Positions 52,607 through 62,263 are shown, counted from the first letter of the stretch. The stretch: 64,000 nucleotides of DNA from Mesorhizobium sp. RMAD-H1 (GCF_014191375.1 NZ_JACHWN010000003.1:372001-436000), one strand, 5' to 3'. Program-made: numbers and translations. The notes: generated from the letters alone by a model not told the origin.

Positions 52607-53542
52607 ATGCCCCTTGCTCTGTCACTGAACACAAATCCACTCGTCAACCGCTTTGCCGATCCGGACGATCTCATCGATACGGTCGCGCGGGACCTGAAGA
52701 TCAGGGATCTGCAGCTGACCCATGAATTCATCAACCCGAGCTGGCAGGCGTCGACGATCAGCCGGCTGACCCGGCAGATGAGGACAGCTTTGCAGCGCAC
52801 CGGCGTGCGCGTCACATCGGGCATGACCGGCCCCTATGGTCGCCTCAATCATTTTGGCCATCCGGACCGGGACGTGCGCCGCTATTATATGGACTGGTTC
52901 AAGACATTCGCCGACATCATCGGGGACCTTGGCGGCACGTCCGTCGGTACGCAATTCGCGATCCTTACCTATCGCGATTATGACGACCCGGCCCGCCGGG
53001 AGGAGCTCATCCAGATTGCAATCGACTGTTGGGCCGAGGTTGCGGATCATGCCCGCACGGCCGGTCTCTCGCATCTGTTCTGGGAGCCGATGAGCATCGG
53101 GCGCGAATTCGGCGAGACGATCAAGGCCTGCATGGCGCTGCAGGATCGGATCTCCGCGACCAAGATGGCCATTCCCATGTGGATGATGGCCGATATCGAT
53201 CATGGTGACGTCACCTCCGACAATCCGGACGACTACGATCCCTATGCGTGGGCGCGCGCCGTGCCGCCGGTCTCGCCGATCATCCATATCAAGCAAAGCC
53301 TTATGGACAAGGGTGGGCACCGGCCCTTTACCGCGGAATTCAACGCGAAGGGCAGAATACAGCCCGAGCCGTTGCTGAAGGCTCTTCGTGAAGGTGGGGC
53401 GACGGATAATGAAATCTGTCTTGAACTGTCGTTTAAGGAGCGCGAGCCGAACGACCGGCAGGTCATTCCGCAGATTGCCGAGAGCATTGCATTCTGGGCG
53501 CCCTATATCGATACCGGCGCATCGGAGCTTAACGTCGGATAA
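52607..53542 (+). CDS. eryC: Tetrulose-phosphate (D-erythrulose 1-phosphate) 3-epimerase
   Basis: A 311-residue xylose-isomerase-like TIM barrel, closely matching EryC, which epimerises D-erythrulose 1-phosphate to L-erythrulose 1-phosphate. Metal-site segments FWEPMSIGREFGET (~160), MADIDHGD, IIHIKQSL and CLELSFKERE are present. ATG 52607 gives the usual family N-terminus; an in-frame GTG at 52565 overlaps the eryB stop and could add 14 residues. Confidence 0.94.
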   Translation: MPLALSLNTNPLVNRFADPDDLIDTVARDLKIRDLQLTHEFINPSWQASTISRLTRQMRTALQRTGVRVTSGMTGPYGRLNHFGHPDRDVRRYYMDWFKTFADIIGDLGGTSVGTQFAILTYRDYDDPARREELIQIAIDCWAEVADHARTAGLSHLFWEPMSIGREFGETIKACMALQDRISATKMAIPMWMMADIDHGDVTSDNPDDYDPYAWARAVPPVSPIIHIKQSLMDKGGHRPFTAEFNAKGRIQPEPLLKALREGGATDNEICLELSFKEREPNDRQVIPQIAESIAFWAPYIDTGASELNVG

Positions 53543-53643
53543 CGCCTTGGCGCGCTTTGGAAGAGCTGTTCATCGCTGGCGCTTTTCGAGGCGAGCGATT
53601 AGTAAATTCGTGGCAGGAAATCGCGGAGACAGAAGCATTCGTC

Positions 53644-54582
53644 ATGTCGGATTATGAAAACTCGCTGGCTGTAAGGGCTGCCTGGCTGCATTATGTCGGC
53701 GGGTTGACGCAAGCCGCAGTGGCAAAGAGGCTTGGCATTCCTTCGGTGAAGGCCCACCGGCTGATCGCGCGGGCCGTCGCGGAAGGCGTGGTCAAGGTGA
53801 GCATTGAAGGCGAGATTGCCGAGTGTGCCGATCTGGAGATGAAGCTCTGTACGCGTTTCGGCTTGCGCTATTGCGAGGTCGCACCGGAAATCGATGGAGA
53901 TGACGGCCTCGCGCTCACGACCCTCAGCCATGTGGGCAGCCGTTTCCTCAGGCAGGAGATCGAGGTCGGAAAAAGCAAGGTCATCGGTTTCGGACATGGC
54001 AGGACCCTGTCCGCCGCCGTGCGCCAGATGCCGCGCATATCAGCCGGCGACAAGACGTTCGTATCCCTCCTGGGCGGCCTGACCCGCAACTATGCCGCCA
54101 ATCCGCATGACGTCATGCACCGGCTGGCCGAGAAGACGGGAACGCAGGCCTATGTCATGCCTGTGCCGTTCTTTGCCAATTCGGAGGAAGACAGGGATGT
54201 CTTCCTCGCGCAGCGGGGCGTTCGGGAGATCTTCCAACTGGCAAGCAGCGCCGATCTCAAGATCGTCGGCATCGGCAGCGTTGACGCCGACGCGCATCTC
54301 TTCAAGTCCGGCATGCTGGAAAGGCAGGAGGTCGAGGAGATCGCGGCGCTTGGGGGGGTCGGCGAGCTGTTGGGACACTTTTTCGACAGCAGGGGCCGAA
54401 TCCTGCAAACCTCGGTCACCGCGCGTACTCTGGCGGCGCCGTTGTCCGATGCCGCGGAAGACCGGCTGGTGGCGATTGCAGGCGGGCCGATGAAGATTGC
54501 GGCAATCAGTGCCGTTCTCCATAGCAACAAGCTTCATGGCCTTATCACGGATGAAGCGACGGCAAAGGCATTGCTGGCCTGA
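53644..54582 (+). CDS. eryD: Erythritol operon repressor, SorC family
   Basis: A 312-residue SorC/DeoR-type regulator nearly identical in pattern to Brucella EryD: LAVRAAWLHYVGGLTQAAVA with HTH LGIPSVKAHRLIARAV (~32), then the effector domain with FGHGRTLSAAV, LLGGLTRNYAANPHDVMHRL and GGVGELLGHFF. In Brucella EryD represses ery genes and responds to erythritol. ATG 53644 is chosen over 53557 since the family starts there. A promoter region with DeoR-type repeats follows. Confidence 0.94.
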   Translation: MSDYENSLAVRAAWLHYVGGLTQAAVAKRLGIPSVKAHRLIARAVAEGVVKVSIEGEIAECADLEMKLCTRFGLRYCEVAPEIDGDDGLALTTLSHVGSRFLRQEIEVGKSKVIGFGHGRTLSAAVRQMPRISAGDKTFVSLLGGLTRNYAANPHDVMHRLAEKTGTQAYVMPVPFFANSEEDRDVFLAQRGVREIFQLASSADLKIVGIGSVDADAHLFKSGMLERQEVEEIAALGGVGELLGHFFDSRGRILQTSVTARTLAAPLSDAAEDRLVAIAGGPMKIAAISAVLHSNKLHGLITDEATAKALLA

Positions 54583-54601
54583 AAGACATGGAAAATTTCC
54601 A

Positions 54602-54646
54602 AAATAACATAATTTATGTGACTCTGTTACAATATTGTGTTATTTC
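54602..54646 (+). promoter_or_regulatory. Candidate DeoR operator and promoter of eryR-eryH-eryI
   Basis: AAATAACA (54602-54609) and its complement TGTTATTT (54638-54645) form an inverted repeat in the AT-rich 118-bp gap before the DeoR gene. CAATATTGTGTTATTTC (54630-54646) is almost the same as the tkt upstream motif at 35634-35648. Autoregulation by the DeoR protein and control of tkt are inferred. Confidence 0.5.
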
Positions 54647-54700
54647 GTTCCCTAACCACAATCCATGCTCCGCTGCGCCCTGGCAGCAGGAAGTTGGCTG

Positions 54701-55477
54701 ATGAAACGCGAAGAACGCAGGCAGGAAATCATAAACCTTCTGGTCGAGAACCGGGCCGTCGATCTCGATGATCTCGCCGAGCGTTTCGCCGTATCGAAAA
54801 TGACCATTCACCGCGATCTCGATGATCTCGAGGCTGCGGGTGTTCTGCGCAAGATTCGCGGTGGCGCGACCATCGATGCGGGTACCCAGTTCGAAAGCGA
54901 TTTCCGCTTCAGGCAGATGCAGGAGGCCGAAGTCAAGCAGGCGATCGGCCGTGTGGCCGTCGATCTCGTCGAGCCGGGGATGACAATCATCGTCAATGAC
55001 GGATCCATGGCCGCCGTATTCGGTGAAATGCTTCTCGCAAAACGACCGCTGACGATCGTCACGAACAATGCGGCGATCATGGAAAGGGTCAAAGGCGAGA
55101 GCGGCATCCGGTTGATCGCCCTTGGCGGCGTCTATTCGCCGAAGTTCAATGCCTATCTGGGAATTATGACCGAGGAAGCCTTGTCACGGCTGCGAGCGGA
55201 CATCGCCTTCGTGTCGGCGCCGGCGGCCTCGGGCCGGTTTGCCTATCACATGGATGAAGACGTCGTCCGGACAAAGCGCGCGATGATGAAATCCAGCCGC
55301 CAGACATGTCTGCTCATCAACAGTAGGCGTTTTGGCCATACCGCCCTGCACGTACTGGGGGACCTTTCGGAGTTCAGCACGATCGTGTCGGACAAGCCGC
55401 TGCCGGAAGAGGTTCTGGCCGAACTCGCGCATGCCGGCACGACAATCAAAATCGCAAGTCGGGAGGAAGACAATTGA
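54701..55477 (+). CDS. eryR: DeoR-family regulator of the erythritol locus
   Basis: A 258-residue DeoR/GlpR-type repressor: HTH in DLDDLAERFAVSKMTIHRDL (~20-40) and a sugar-phosphate sensor domain with VNDGSMAAVFGEML, IALGGVYSPKFNAYLG and SSRQTCLLINSRRFG. ATG 54701 has AGGAAG upstream. It heads a unit with eryH and eryI, its stop overlapping the TTG start of eryH. The same arrangement occurs in rhizobial and Brucella ery loci. Symbol used by position. Confidence 0.85.
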   Translation: MKREERRQEIINLLVENRAVDLDDLAERFAVSKMTIHRDLDDLEAAGVLRKIRGGATIDAGTQFESDFRFRQMQEAEVKQAIGRVAVDLVEPGMTIIVNDGSMAAVFGEMLLAKRPLTIVTNNAAIMERVKGESGIRLIALGGVYSPKFNAYLGIMTEEALSRLRADIAFVSAPAASGRFAYHMDEDVVRTKRAMMKSSRQTCLLINSRRFGHTALHVLGDLSEFSTIVSDKPLPEEVLAELAHAGTTIKIASREEDN

Positions 55478-56244
55478 GCCAGGAAAGGCGCTATTGGGTC
55501 GGCACCAGCTGGAAGATGAACAAGACGCTGGCTGAGGCGTTGACGTTTGCTGCTGGCCTGAAGGCGGCGGACTCCGGTCGGCACCCCCGGATACAGCGAT
55601 TTGTGATCCCGCCCTTCACTGCGGTGCGGCAGGTAAAGGAGGCCCTGGACGGGACATCCGTCAAGGTCGGCGCGCAGAACATGCACTGGGCCGACCAGGG
55701 CGCATGGACGGGTGAGATTTCTCCGGTCATGCTCAAGGATTGCGGTCTTGACATCGTCGAGCTCGGCCATTCCGAACGCCGCGAATATTTCGGCGAAACC
55801 GATGAAACGGTCGGGCTGAAGACGGAAGCGGCCGTCCGTCATGGGCTGATAGCATTGATCTGCATCGGCGAGACGCTTGAAGACCGGGAAGGCGGCAGGG
55901 CATCAGAGGTGCTGGCGCGCCAGGTACGAGGCGCCCTGTCACGTCTTGGGGGCGAGCAGAAGCATGGGGAAGTTCTTCTCGCCTATGAGCCGATCTGGGC
56001 CATCGGCGAAAAGGGTATCCCGGCGACCGCGGATTATGCGGATGCCCGCCATGCGGAAATCGCCGCCATCGCCGAGGAAATCATGGGGCGGAAGATTCCC
56101 TGCCTCTATGGCGGCTCGGTGAATCCCGAGAACTGTCAGGAGCTCATCTCTTGCCCGCACATCGACGGGCTCTTCATTGGCCGGTCGGCCTGGCAGGTCG
56201 AAGGCTATCTGGACATCCTGGCGCGTTGCGCCGCGACAATCTGA
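55474..56244 (+). CDS. eryH: L-erythrulose 1-phosphate isomerase (TIM-like EryH)
   Basis: A 256-residue triose-phosphate-isomerase homologue (formerly TpiA2/TpiB). In Brucella, EryH converts L-erythrulose 1-phosphate to D-erythrulose 4-phosphate. The TIM catalytic set is intact: Asn/Lys in GTSWKMNK (~11-15), His in ELGHSERRE (~96) and Glu in [12 protein letters not shown] (~168). Starts at TTG 55474 in a TTGA overlap with the DeoR stop, with GGGAGGAAG as ribosome site. Context strongly favours the C4 role over housekeeping TIM. Confidence 0.93.
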   Translation: MSQERRYWVGTSWKMNKTLAEALTFAAGLKAADSGRHPRIQRFVIPPFTAVRQVKEALDGTSVKVGAQNMHWADQGAWTGEISPVMLKDCGLDIVELGHSERREYFGETDETVGLKTEAAVRHGLIALICIGETLEDREGGRASEVLARQVRGALSRLGGEQKHGEVLLAYEPIWAIGEKGIPATADYADARHAEIAAIAEEIMGRKIPCLYGGSVNPENCQELISCPHIDGLFIGRSAWQVEGYLDILARCAATI

Positions 56245-56254
56245 GGAGACACAA

Positions 56255-56716
56255 ATGAAACTTGCAATTGCCGGAGACAGCGCGGGCGAGGGGCTTGCCA
56301 AGGTCCTTGCCGACTACCTGAAGGATCGCCATGAGGTGGCTGAAATTTCCAGGACGTCTGCAGGGCCTGATCCGTTCTATGCGAATCTCTCGGACCGGGT
56401 AGCTTCAGCCGTTCTGGCCGGAGAATATGACCGCGCCATTCTCGTCTGCGGAACCGGTATCGGTGTCTGCATCGCGGCGAACAAGGTTCCCGGCATCAGG
56501 GCGGCCCTGACCCATGATACCTATTCCGCCGAGCGCGCAGCCCTCTCCAATAACGCGCAGATCATCACCATGGGTGCGCGGGTGATCGGCACGGAACTCG
56601 CCAAGGCGATCGCCGATGCCTATCTCGCTCAGACCTTCGACGAGAAGGGGCGTTCTGCAAGCAATGTGGACGCCATCAACGAGGTCGACAGCAAGTACAA
56701 CGCGAAGAAGAGCTGA
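56255..56716 (+). CDS. eryI: D-erythrulose 4-phosphate isomerase (RpiB-like EryI)
   Basis: A 153-residue RpiB/LacA-family isomerase. EryI converts D-erythrulose 4-phosphate to D-erythrose 4-phosphate, the last step before transketolase. It has the RpiB core [35 protein letters not shown] (~65-83) and [17 protein letters not shown] 56255 follows GAGGAGACAC. It ends the operon; an 8-bp hairpin follows at 56771. Confidence 0.93.
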   Translation: MKLAIAGDSAGEGLAKVLADYLKDRHEVAEISRTSAGPDPFYANLSDRVASAVLAGEYDRAILVCGTGIGVCIAANKVPGIRAALTHDTYSAERAALSNNAQIITMGARVIGTELAKAIADAYLAQTFDEKGRSASNVDAINEVDSKYNAKKS

Positions 56717-56770
56717 TCGCACTCGCCTGCGGATGGGCTGACGCCAAACCATTGATACGGAGGCGCATAA

Positions 56771-56794
56771 ACGCGGCGTGACACCGCGCCGCGT
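56771..56794 (+). terminator. Weak stem-loop after eryI
   Basis: ACGCGGCG (56771-56778) and CGCCGCGT (56787-56794) form a perfect 8-bp stem with an eight-base loop, 54 bp after the eryI stop. There is no T-run, so it is only a possible terminator or mRNA end. Confidence 0.35.
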
Positions 56795-56847
56795 CAACAA
56801 ACCCCCAAGCAGTCAGATCGCTGATGAAAAACAACGTCCCGGAGGTC

Positions 56848-56869
56848 AAAGAGGGCCGAAGACGGCCCT
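56848..56869 (-). terminator. Likely intrinsic terminator of phnF
   Basis: On the minus strand AGGGCC-GTCTTC-GGCCCT (56869-56852) is a perfect 6-bp GC stem followed by CTTTG, just 7 bp after the phnF stop. A second inverted repeat CCCTGAG/CTCAGGG overlaps the stop codon. The T-tract is short, so termination may be partial. Confidence 0.5.
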
Positions 56870-56876
56870 GAGAACC

Positions 56877-57596
56877 TCAGGGCTTGAAGACCAATTCTAT
56901 CCTATCGGCAAGGAAGCGCGTCCGGATGATCTGGACAGGCACATCGTCGAGATCGACATCGATGGCGTTGCTGACGAGGACTATCGAATCCAGAGCGCAT
57001 TGCAGGAATTCGGCATCGGCGGGCGAAATCCTCTCCGCGGTCAGGCGTGTCTCGCGCCGGCGGTAGTCGTGAAGGCCATGCTGTTTCAGCGACTGGGTGA
57101 CGGAGCCGGTCTCGGCATAGGCGGCGATGATGTTAGGAAACCGTTCGCTGGGGAAATAGCCCGTCGAGCGGGAAACCGGCACGCCGTCCACCACCGTCAT
57201 CTTTTCCAGTTTGAAGAGCGGGGCGCCGGGTTTCAGCTCCAGCAGAGAAGCCAGCGTCCGGTCGGCGGCGACACGCTCGGAATTGATGAGGCGGCCCGCC
57301 GATTCCAGCGATTGCCTGGTCATGTTTTCCGAAAAGCGTGCCCGCGTGCCGATCGGATAGGTAATGCGCGGCTGCACCTCGTTGATGAAGGTGCCGCGCC
57401 CGCGCTCGGCCCGCAATACCCCTTCATCCGACAGCGCTGAAATCGCCCGCCTGACGGTGTGGCGATTGACGCCGAAGCCCTTGGCGAGCTCGGTTTCAGG
57501 CGGCAGGCGGTCGCCGTAGCGCCCCTCCACAATGGCCGCTCGCAGCCCGTCCGCGACCCGCCGCCAGCGGGAAATGCCGTCGTCCATCACGTTCAT
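56877..57596 (-). CDS. phnF: Phosphonate operon repressor PhnF (GntR/HutC family)
   Basis: A 239-residue GntR/HutC-type regulator with winged helix PETELAKGFGVNRHTVRRAI (~33-52) and a UTRA effector domain (from ~85). ATG 57596 has GGAGAG upstream; a longer start at 57632 is less likely. It diverges from phnGHIJKL; the 20-bp palindrome at 57675 is its probable operator. In this family a phosphonate or phosphate signal relieves repression. Confidence 0.92.
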   Translation of the reverse strand: MNVMDDGISRWRRVADGLRAAIVEGRYGDRLPPETELAKGFGVNRHTVRRAISALSDEGVLRAERGRGTFINEVQPRITYPIGTRARFSENMTRQSLESAGRLINSERVAADRTLASLLELKPGAPLFKLEKMTVVDGVPVSRSTGYFPSERFPNIIAAYAETGSVTQSLKQHGLHDYRRRETRLTAERISPADAEFLQCALDSIVLVSNAIDVDLDDVPVQIIRTRFLADRIELVFKP

Positions 57597-57674
57597 CGCA
57601 CACGCTCTCCTCAAAAAATCCCGCACTGTCATCGAGTCGTCATCGAGCTCGGGCTATAAGGAAAAAAAGATCAG

Positions 57675-57694
57675 TTGTCTACACAAATAGACAA
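57675..57694 (+). promoter_or_regulatory. PhnF operator palindrome
   Basis: TTGTCTA (57675-57681), CACAAA, TAGACAA (57688-57694): perfect 7-bp inverted repeat, 13 bp before phnG and 78 bp before phnF. The TCTA/TAGA core resembles GntR/HutC PhnF sites. Position overlaps the expected phnG promoter. Confidence 0.65.
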
Positions 57695-57707
57695 ATTGGA
57701 GCATGTG

Positions 57708-58172
57708 ATGACAATATCGCCGAGCACAGCGCTCAATCAGCGCAAGCGGGCACTCGATGCGCTGGCATCGATGCCAGCGCAGGCGCTGAAAGAGCGCTAT
57801 GAGAGGATCAGGGAAAACGCGCCGCCGGCGCTTGCCGTCCGGGGACCGGAGATCGGCGCGGTCATGGTGCGCGGCCGTATCGGCGGGGGCGGCGCGCCGT
57901 TCAATCTGGGCGAGGCGAGCGTAACCCGTGCGACGGTGAAGCTTGCGACAGGCGAGATCGGTCATTCGATCGTGCTGGGGCGTGATCCGGAGAAGGCCAA
58001 GGCCGTCGCGCATCTCGATGCCCTGCGGCAGGTGGCGGAATGGGAACCGGTCGTCGAGCGGGATTGCGTGACGCCGGCAATCGAAATGCTCAAGGCCGAT
58101 CGCCGCAAGCTCGCCGAGGAGACGGCGGCGACGCGGGTCGATTTCTTTACTCTTGCGCGAGGAGAGGACTAA
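57708..58172 (+). CDS. phnG: C-P lyase subunit PhnG
   Basis: A 154-residue PhnG, part of the PhnGHIJ core that attaches phosphonates to ribose 1-triphosphate and cleaves the C-P bond. The family segment VRGRIGGGGAPFNLGEASVTRA (20-residue core, ~55-75) and GEIGHSIVLGRD are clear. ATG 57708 is preceded by GGAG. Its TAA overlaps the phnH start by one base (TAATG). Confidence 0.94.
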   Translation: MTISPSTALNQRKRALDALASMPAQALKERYERIRENAPPALAVRGPEIGAVMVRGRIGGGGAPFNLGEASVTRATVKLATGEIGHSIVLGRDPEKAKAVAHLDALRQVAEWEPVVERDCVTPAIEMLKADRRKLAEETAATRVDFFTLARGED

Positions 58173-58762
58173 TGCAGGCTACTGTCTTCGAGGGCGGCTT
58201 TGCCGATCCCGTCTTCACCTCGCAGGCGGTGTTCCGCGCCGTCATGGATGCCTTTGCGCGTCCCGGCACGATTGCGGACTTGAGCGATGTGGCAGAGGCG
58301 CCCGCGCCCATTCCCGCAGCCGCTGCCGCGATCCTGCTGACGCTCGCCGATTTCGACACGCCCGTCTGGTTCGAGGCGGAGGATTCCACGGCGGCGAGCC
58401 AATGGCTGTCTTTTCACACGGGCGCGGTCACGACGCCGGATGCGGCGAGCGCGAGCTTCGCCATGTTGAGCGAAGTATCCAATTTGGACAGTTGGGATCG
58501 TTTCGCGCTCGGCACGGCGGAATATCCCGACCGCTCGGCGACCTTGCTCCTTCCCGTCGCGGGGCTCATTGGCGGGCAGAGGCTCACCCTTCGCGGGCCG
58601 GGGATCGAGGAGACGACGGTCATCGCGCCGCTCGGCCTTCCCGAAGGGTTCATTGAGACGATGCAGGAGAATGCGCGCCGCTATCCGCTGGGCTTCGACG
58701 TTGTTCTCGTCTGCGGCGGGCAGGCACTCGCTCTGCCGCGCACCGTCAGGATCGAGGTGTAA
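58172..58762 (+). CDS. phnH: C-P lyase subunit PhnH
   Basis: A 196-residue PhnH core subunit. FEGGFADPVFTSQAVFRAVM at the N-terminus and a C-terminal PLGFDVVLVCGGQALALPRT region match the family. ATG 58172 follows GGAGAGG; longer in-frame starts inside phnG are rejected. It ends 2 bp before phnI. Confidence 0.93.
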   Translation: MQATVFEGGFADPVFTSQAVFRAVMDAFARPGTIADLSDVAEAPAPIPAAAAAILLTLADFDTPVWFEAEDSTAASQWLSFHTGAVTTPDAASASFAMLSEVSNLDSWDRFALGTAEYPDRSATLLLPVAGLIGGQRLTLRGPGIEETTVIAPLGLPEGFIETMQENARRYPLGFDVVLVCGGQALALPRTVRIEV

Positions 58763-58764
58763 TC

Positions 58765-59871
58765 ATGTATGTCGCGGTAAAGGGCGGTGAAGCCGCCATC
58801 GACAAGGCGCACAAGCTGCTGGCAGACCGGCGGCGGGGTGACCGCTCCGTTCCGGCGCTGACGCCGGAGCAGATCGTCGGGCAGCTCTCGCTCGCCGTGG
58901 ATCGGGTCATGGCCGAGGGATCACTCTATGACCCGGAACTCGCCGCCATGGCAGTGCGGCAGGCGCGGGGCGATCTGATCGAGGCCATCTTCCTCCTGCG
59001 CGCCTATCGCACGACGCTGGCGCGCTTCGGCATGTCGCGGCCCGTCGACACGGCTGACATGCGCATCGAGCGGCGCGTTTCCGCCACCTACAAGGATATT
59101 CCGGGCGGGCAATTGCTCGGCCCCACCTTCGACTACACCCACCGCCTCATCGACCCGGCGATGGCCGATGACCTGCCCGTCGAAGCACCCGCGCGGCGGG
59201 AGACTGATATGGAAAGCGACGTCCCGCGCGTCACGGATATTCTGAACAGCGAGGGATTGATCGAACCGGACACATTTTCCGATTCCGAGCCCGGCGATCT
59301 GACCCGCGACCCCGTGTCCTTTCCCGCCGGGCGGGACTTGCGGCTGCAGGCGCTGGCGCGGGGCGACGAGGGCTTTCTCCTGTCGCTCGGCTATTCCACG
59401 CAGCGCGGCTATGGCCGCACGCATCCCTTTGTCGGCGAGGTGCGGATCGGTCTCGTGGATGTGGAGATCGACAGTCCGGAACTGGGCTTCGCCGTGAACA
59501 TCGGCTCGATCCGTGTCACCGAATGCCAGATGGTCTCGCAATTCACGGGTGTGACGGATGGCGGCCCGCGCTTTACGCGCGGCTATGGCCTCGTCTTCGG
59601 CCAGTCGGAGCGCAAGGCCATGGCGATGAGCCTCGTCGACCGGGCGCTCCGGGCCGATGAATTCGACGAGCAGCGCCAGGCTCCGGCGCAGGACGAGGAA
59701 TTCGTGCTGGCGCATTGCGACAATGTCGAGGCGACCGGCTTCGTCGAGCATCTGAAACTGCCGCATTATGTGGACTTCCAGGCCGAGCTCGACCTTCTGC
59801 GCCAGCTTCGCCGCGAAAGCGAGCAGGCGCATCAACAGGATGATCAGGATATTCAGGAGGCGGCGGAATGA
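58765..59871 (+). CDS. phnI: C-P lyase subunit PhnI
   Basis: A 368-residue PhnI, the nucleosidase-like core subunit. MYVAVKGGEAAIDKAHKLLA at the N-terminus and AHCDNVEATGFVEHLKLPHY near the C-terminus are diagnostic. Full family length. The stop overlaps the phnJ start. Confidence 0.95.
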   Translation: MYVAVKGGEAAIDKAHKLLADRRRGDRSVPALTPEQIVGQLSLAVDRVMAEGSLYDPELAAMAVRQARGDLIEAIFLLRAYRTTLARFGMSRPVDTADMRIERRVSATYKDIPGGQLLGPTFDYTHRLIDPAMADDLPVEAPARRETDMESDVPRVTDILNSEGLIEPDTFSDSEPGDLTRDPVSFPAGRDLRLQALARGDEGFLLSLGYSTQRGYGRTHPFVGEVRIGLVDVEIDSPELGFAVNIGSIRVTECQMVSQFTGVTDGGPRFTRGYGLVFGQSERKAMAMSLVDRALRADEFDEQRQAPAQDEEFVLAHCDNVEATGFVEHLKLPHYVDFQAELDLLRQLRRESEQAHQQDDQDIQEAAE

Positions 59872-60746
59872 CGCTCCCGGCCTATAATTTTGCTTATCTC
59901 GACGAGCAGACGAAGCGCATGATCCGGCGCGCGATTTTGAAGGCGATCGCCATTCCGGGCTATCAGGTGCCGTTCGCCTCGCGCGAAATGCCGATGCCCT
60001 ATGGCTGGGGCACGGGCGGCGTGCAGGTGACGGCCGCGATCCTCGGTCCCGACGATGTGCTGAAGGTGATCGACCAGGGGGCGGACGACACCACCAACGC
60101 CGTCTCGATCCGCGCCTTCTTCGCCAGGACCGCCGGCGTCGCCACGACGACCCGCACGGCTGAGGCGAGCGTGATCCAGACACGGCATCGCATCCCCGAG
60201 GCGCCGCTTAAGGAGGGTCAGATCCTCGTCTATCAGGTTCCGATCCCTGAGCCGCTGCGCTTCCTCGAGCCGCGCGAGACCGAGACGCGCGTGATGCACG
60301 GGCTGGAGGAATACGGTCTCATCCAGGTGAAGCTCTACGAAGACATCGCCCGGCACGGCCACATCGCCACCACCTATGCCTATCCGGTCAAGGTCGAGGG
60401 CCGCTATGTGATGGACCCGTCGCCGATCCCGAAATTCGACAATCCGAAGATGCACAATTCCCCGGCGCTCCAGCTTTTCGGCGCCGGCCGCGAAAAGCGC
60501 ATCTATGCCCTGCCGCCCTATAGCCGAGTGGTGAGCCTTGATTTCGAGGACCATCCATTCTCCATCCAGCGCTTCAGCCAGCCTTGCGCGCTTTGCAATG
60601 CTACCGGCGTCTATCTCGATGAGGTCGTCACCGACGATCGCGGCGGGCGGATGTTCGTCTGCTCGGATACCGACCATTGCGAGACGCGGCGGGCGGAAGG
60701 CCACAAGGGCAAGGGCCTGCCTCAAACGCAAAAGGTGGACGCATGA
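59868..60746 (+). CDS. phnJ: C-P lyase catalytic subunit PhnJ
   Basis: A 292-residue radical-SAM enzyme that cleaves the carbon-phosphorus bond of ribose-phosphonate esters. The cysteine set is present: CALC (~240-243) with downstream Cys in FVCSDTDHC (~265-272), providing the Fe-S cluster and the thiyl residue. PMPYGWGTGGVQVTAAILGP near residue 42 is typical. ATGA overlaps on both sides with phnI and phnK. Confidence 0.95.
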   Translation: MTLPAYNFAYLDEQTKRMIRRAILKAIAIPGYQVPFASREMPMPYGWGTGGVQVTAAILGPDDVLKVIDQGADDTTNAVSIRAFFARTAGVATTTRTAEASVIQTRHRIPEAPLKEGQILVYQVPIPEPLRFLEPRETETRVMHGLEEYGLIQVKLYEDIARHGHIATTYAYPVKVEGRYVMDPSPIPKFDNPKMHNSPALQLFGAGREKRIYALPPYSRVVSLDFEDHPFSIQRFSQPCALCNATGVYLDEVVTDDRGGRMFVCSDTDHCETRRAEGHKGKGLPQTQKVDA

Positions 60747-61516
60747 GCGACCCGATCCTTTCCGTCCGCGATCTGGAACGGCGTTACGGTTCCTTCATCG
60801 GCTGCACGGACGTCTCGTTCGACGTCTGGCCGGGAGAAGTGGTGGCCATCGTCGGGGAATCCGGCTCCGGCAAGACGACGCTTCTCAACTGCATTTCCGG
60901 GCGGCTCCCGCGCTCGTCCGGCTCGATCCGCTACCGCATGCGGGACAATCGGTTCCCGGACCTCGCCGAGCTTTCGGAGGCGGAGCGCCGTTTCCTGATG
61001 CGCACGGATTGGGGCTTCGTCCACCAGAGCCCCGCCGACGGCCTGCGCATGCGCGTTTCGGCGGGCGCCAATGTCGGCGAGCGGCTGATGGCGGTCGGCG
61101 AGCGGCACTATGGCAATATCCGCCGGACGGCGGGGGATTGGCTCGCCCGGGTGGAGATTTCCCCTGATAGGATCGACGACCAGCCCATCGCCTTTTCCGG
61201 CGGCATGCGGCAGCGCCTGCAGATCGCGCGCAATCTCGTCACCCATCCCCGGCTCATCTTCATGGACGAGCCGACTGGCGGCCTTGATGTGTCGGTGCAG
61301 GCGCGGGTGCTCGACCTCTTGCGCGGGCTGGTGACGGACATGAACCTCGCCGTCATCATCGTCACCCATGACCTCGCCGTCGCTCGGCTCCTGTCGCAGC
61401 GCATCATCGTGATGAAGAGCGGGCGCATTGTCGAGACGGGCCTTACCGACCGGGTGCTTGATGATCCCCGCCACGCCTATACCCAGCTTCTCGTCGCCTC
61501 GATCCCGGAGTCCTGA
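60743..61516 (+). CDS. phnK: C-P lyase ATPase PhnK
   Basis: A 257-residue ABC-type ATPase that binds the PhnGHIJ core rather than a permease. GESGSGKTTLLNCISG (~37), SGGMRQRLQIARNL and LIFMDEPTGGLDVSVQ are complete. The insertion DWGFVHQSPADGLRMRVS is characteristic of PhnK. ATG 60743 overlaps the phnJ stop. Confidence 0.94.
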   Translation: MSDPILSVRDLERRYGSFIGCTDVSFDVWPGEVVAIVGESGSGKTTLLNCISGRLPRSSGSIRYRMRDNRFPDLAELSEAERRFLMRTDWGFVHQSPADGLRMRVSAGANVGERLMAVGERHYGNIRRTAGDWLARVEISPDRIDDQPIAFSGGMRQRLQIARNLVTHPRLIFMDEPTGGLDVSVQARVLDLLRGLVTDMNLAVIIVTHDLAVARLLSQRIIVMKSGRIVETGLTDRVLDDPRHAYTQLLVASIPES

Positions 61517-61519
61517 CCC

Positions 61520-62263
61520 ATGATTATGGAAGCGAAAGAACGGCCGATGGCGGACGGAGCGGTGCTGTCGCTTGCCGGTGTGGCGAAGTCCTTCACCATG
61601 CATTTGCGCGACGGGCTGGTGCTGCCGGTGGTGGAGAACGTGGCCTTCGACCTTTTCCCCGGCGAATGCGTGGTGCTGGCCGGGCCATCGGGCGCGGGCA
61701 AGTCCTCGATCCTGCGCATGGTCTACGGCAACTACGCCGTCGATGGCGGCCATATCTGGGTGCGCGCAGAACAGGACGAAGCGCCCCATGACCTCGCGAC
61801 CGGTGATCCGCGCCTCGTCCTCGCCTTGCGGCACAGCGCCATCGGCTATGTCAGCCAGTTCCTGCGGGCAGTGCCGCGCGTGGCGGCGCTCGATGTGGTG
61901 GCCGAGCCGCTCGTCGCCCGTGGCGTGGACCGAACGGAGGCACGGGAAAAGGCGGCGCGGCTGCTGCAGCGGCTCAACCTGCCCGAAGCGCTGTTCTCCC
62001 TGCCGCCCGCCACTTTCTCAGGCGGCGAAAAGCAGCGGGTCAACATCGCCAGGGGCTTCATTACCGAGCATCCCATCCTGCTTCTCGACGAGCCGACCGC
62101 CTCGCTGGATGCGGCCAACAGGGATGTGTTGATCGAAATGATCCGCGAGAAGCTCGCAGCCGGCGTCGCCATTCTCGGCATTTTCCACGACCAGTCGGTG
62201 CGCGACGCGGTGGCGACCCGGATGATCGACGTATCCGGCTTTTCAGCGCGGAGGGCTGCGTGA
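61520..62263 (+). CDS. phnL: C-P lyase-associated ATPase PhnL
   Basis: A 247-residue ABC-type ATPase of the C-P lyase pathway. Walker [10 protein letters not shown] (~55), signature [15 protein letters not shown] and [14 protein letters not shown] are intact. [14 protein letters not shown] and [20 protein letters not shown] are PhnL-like. Starts near ATG 61520 (61526 and 61550 also in frame). The stop overlaps the next start (TGATG). Confidence 0.93.
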   Translation: MIMEAKERPMADGAVLSLAGVAKSFTMHLRDGLVLPVVENVAFDLFPGECVVLAGPSGAGKSSILRMVYGNYAVDGGHIWVRAEQDEAPHDLATGDPRLVLALRHSAIGYVSQFLRAVPRVAALDVVAEPLVARGVDRTEAREKAARLLQRLNLPEALFSLPPATFSGGEKQRVNIARGFITEHPILLLDEPTASLDAANRDVLIEMIREKLAAGVAILGIFHDQSVRDAVATRMIDVSGFSARRAA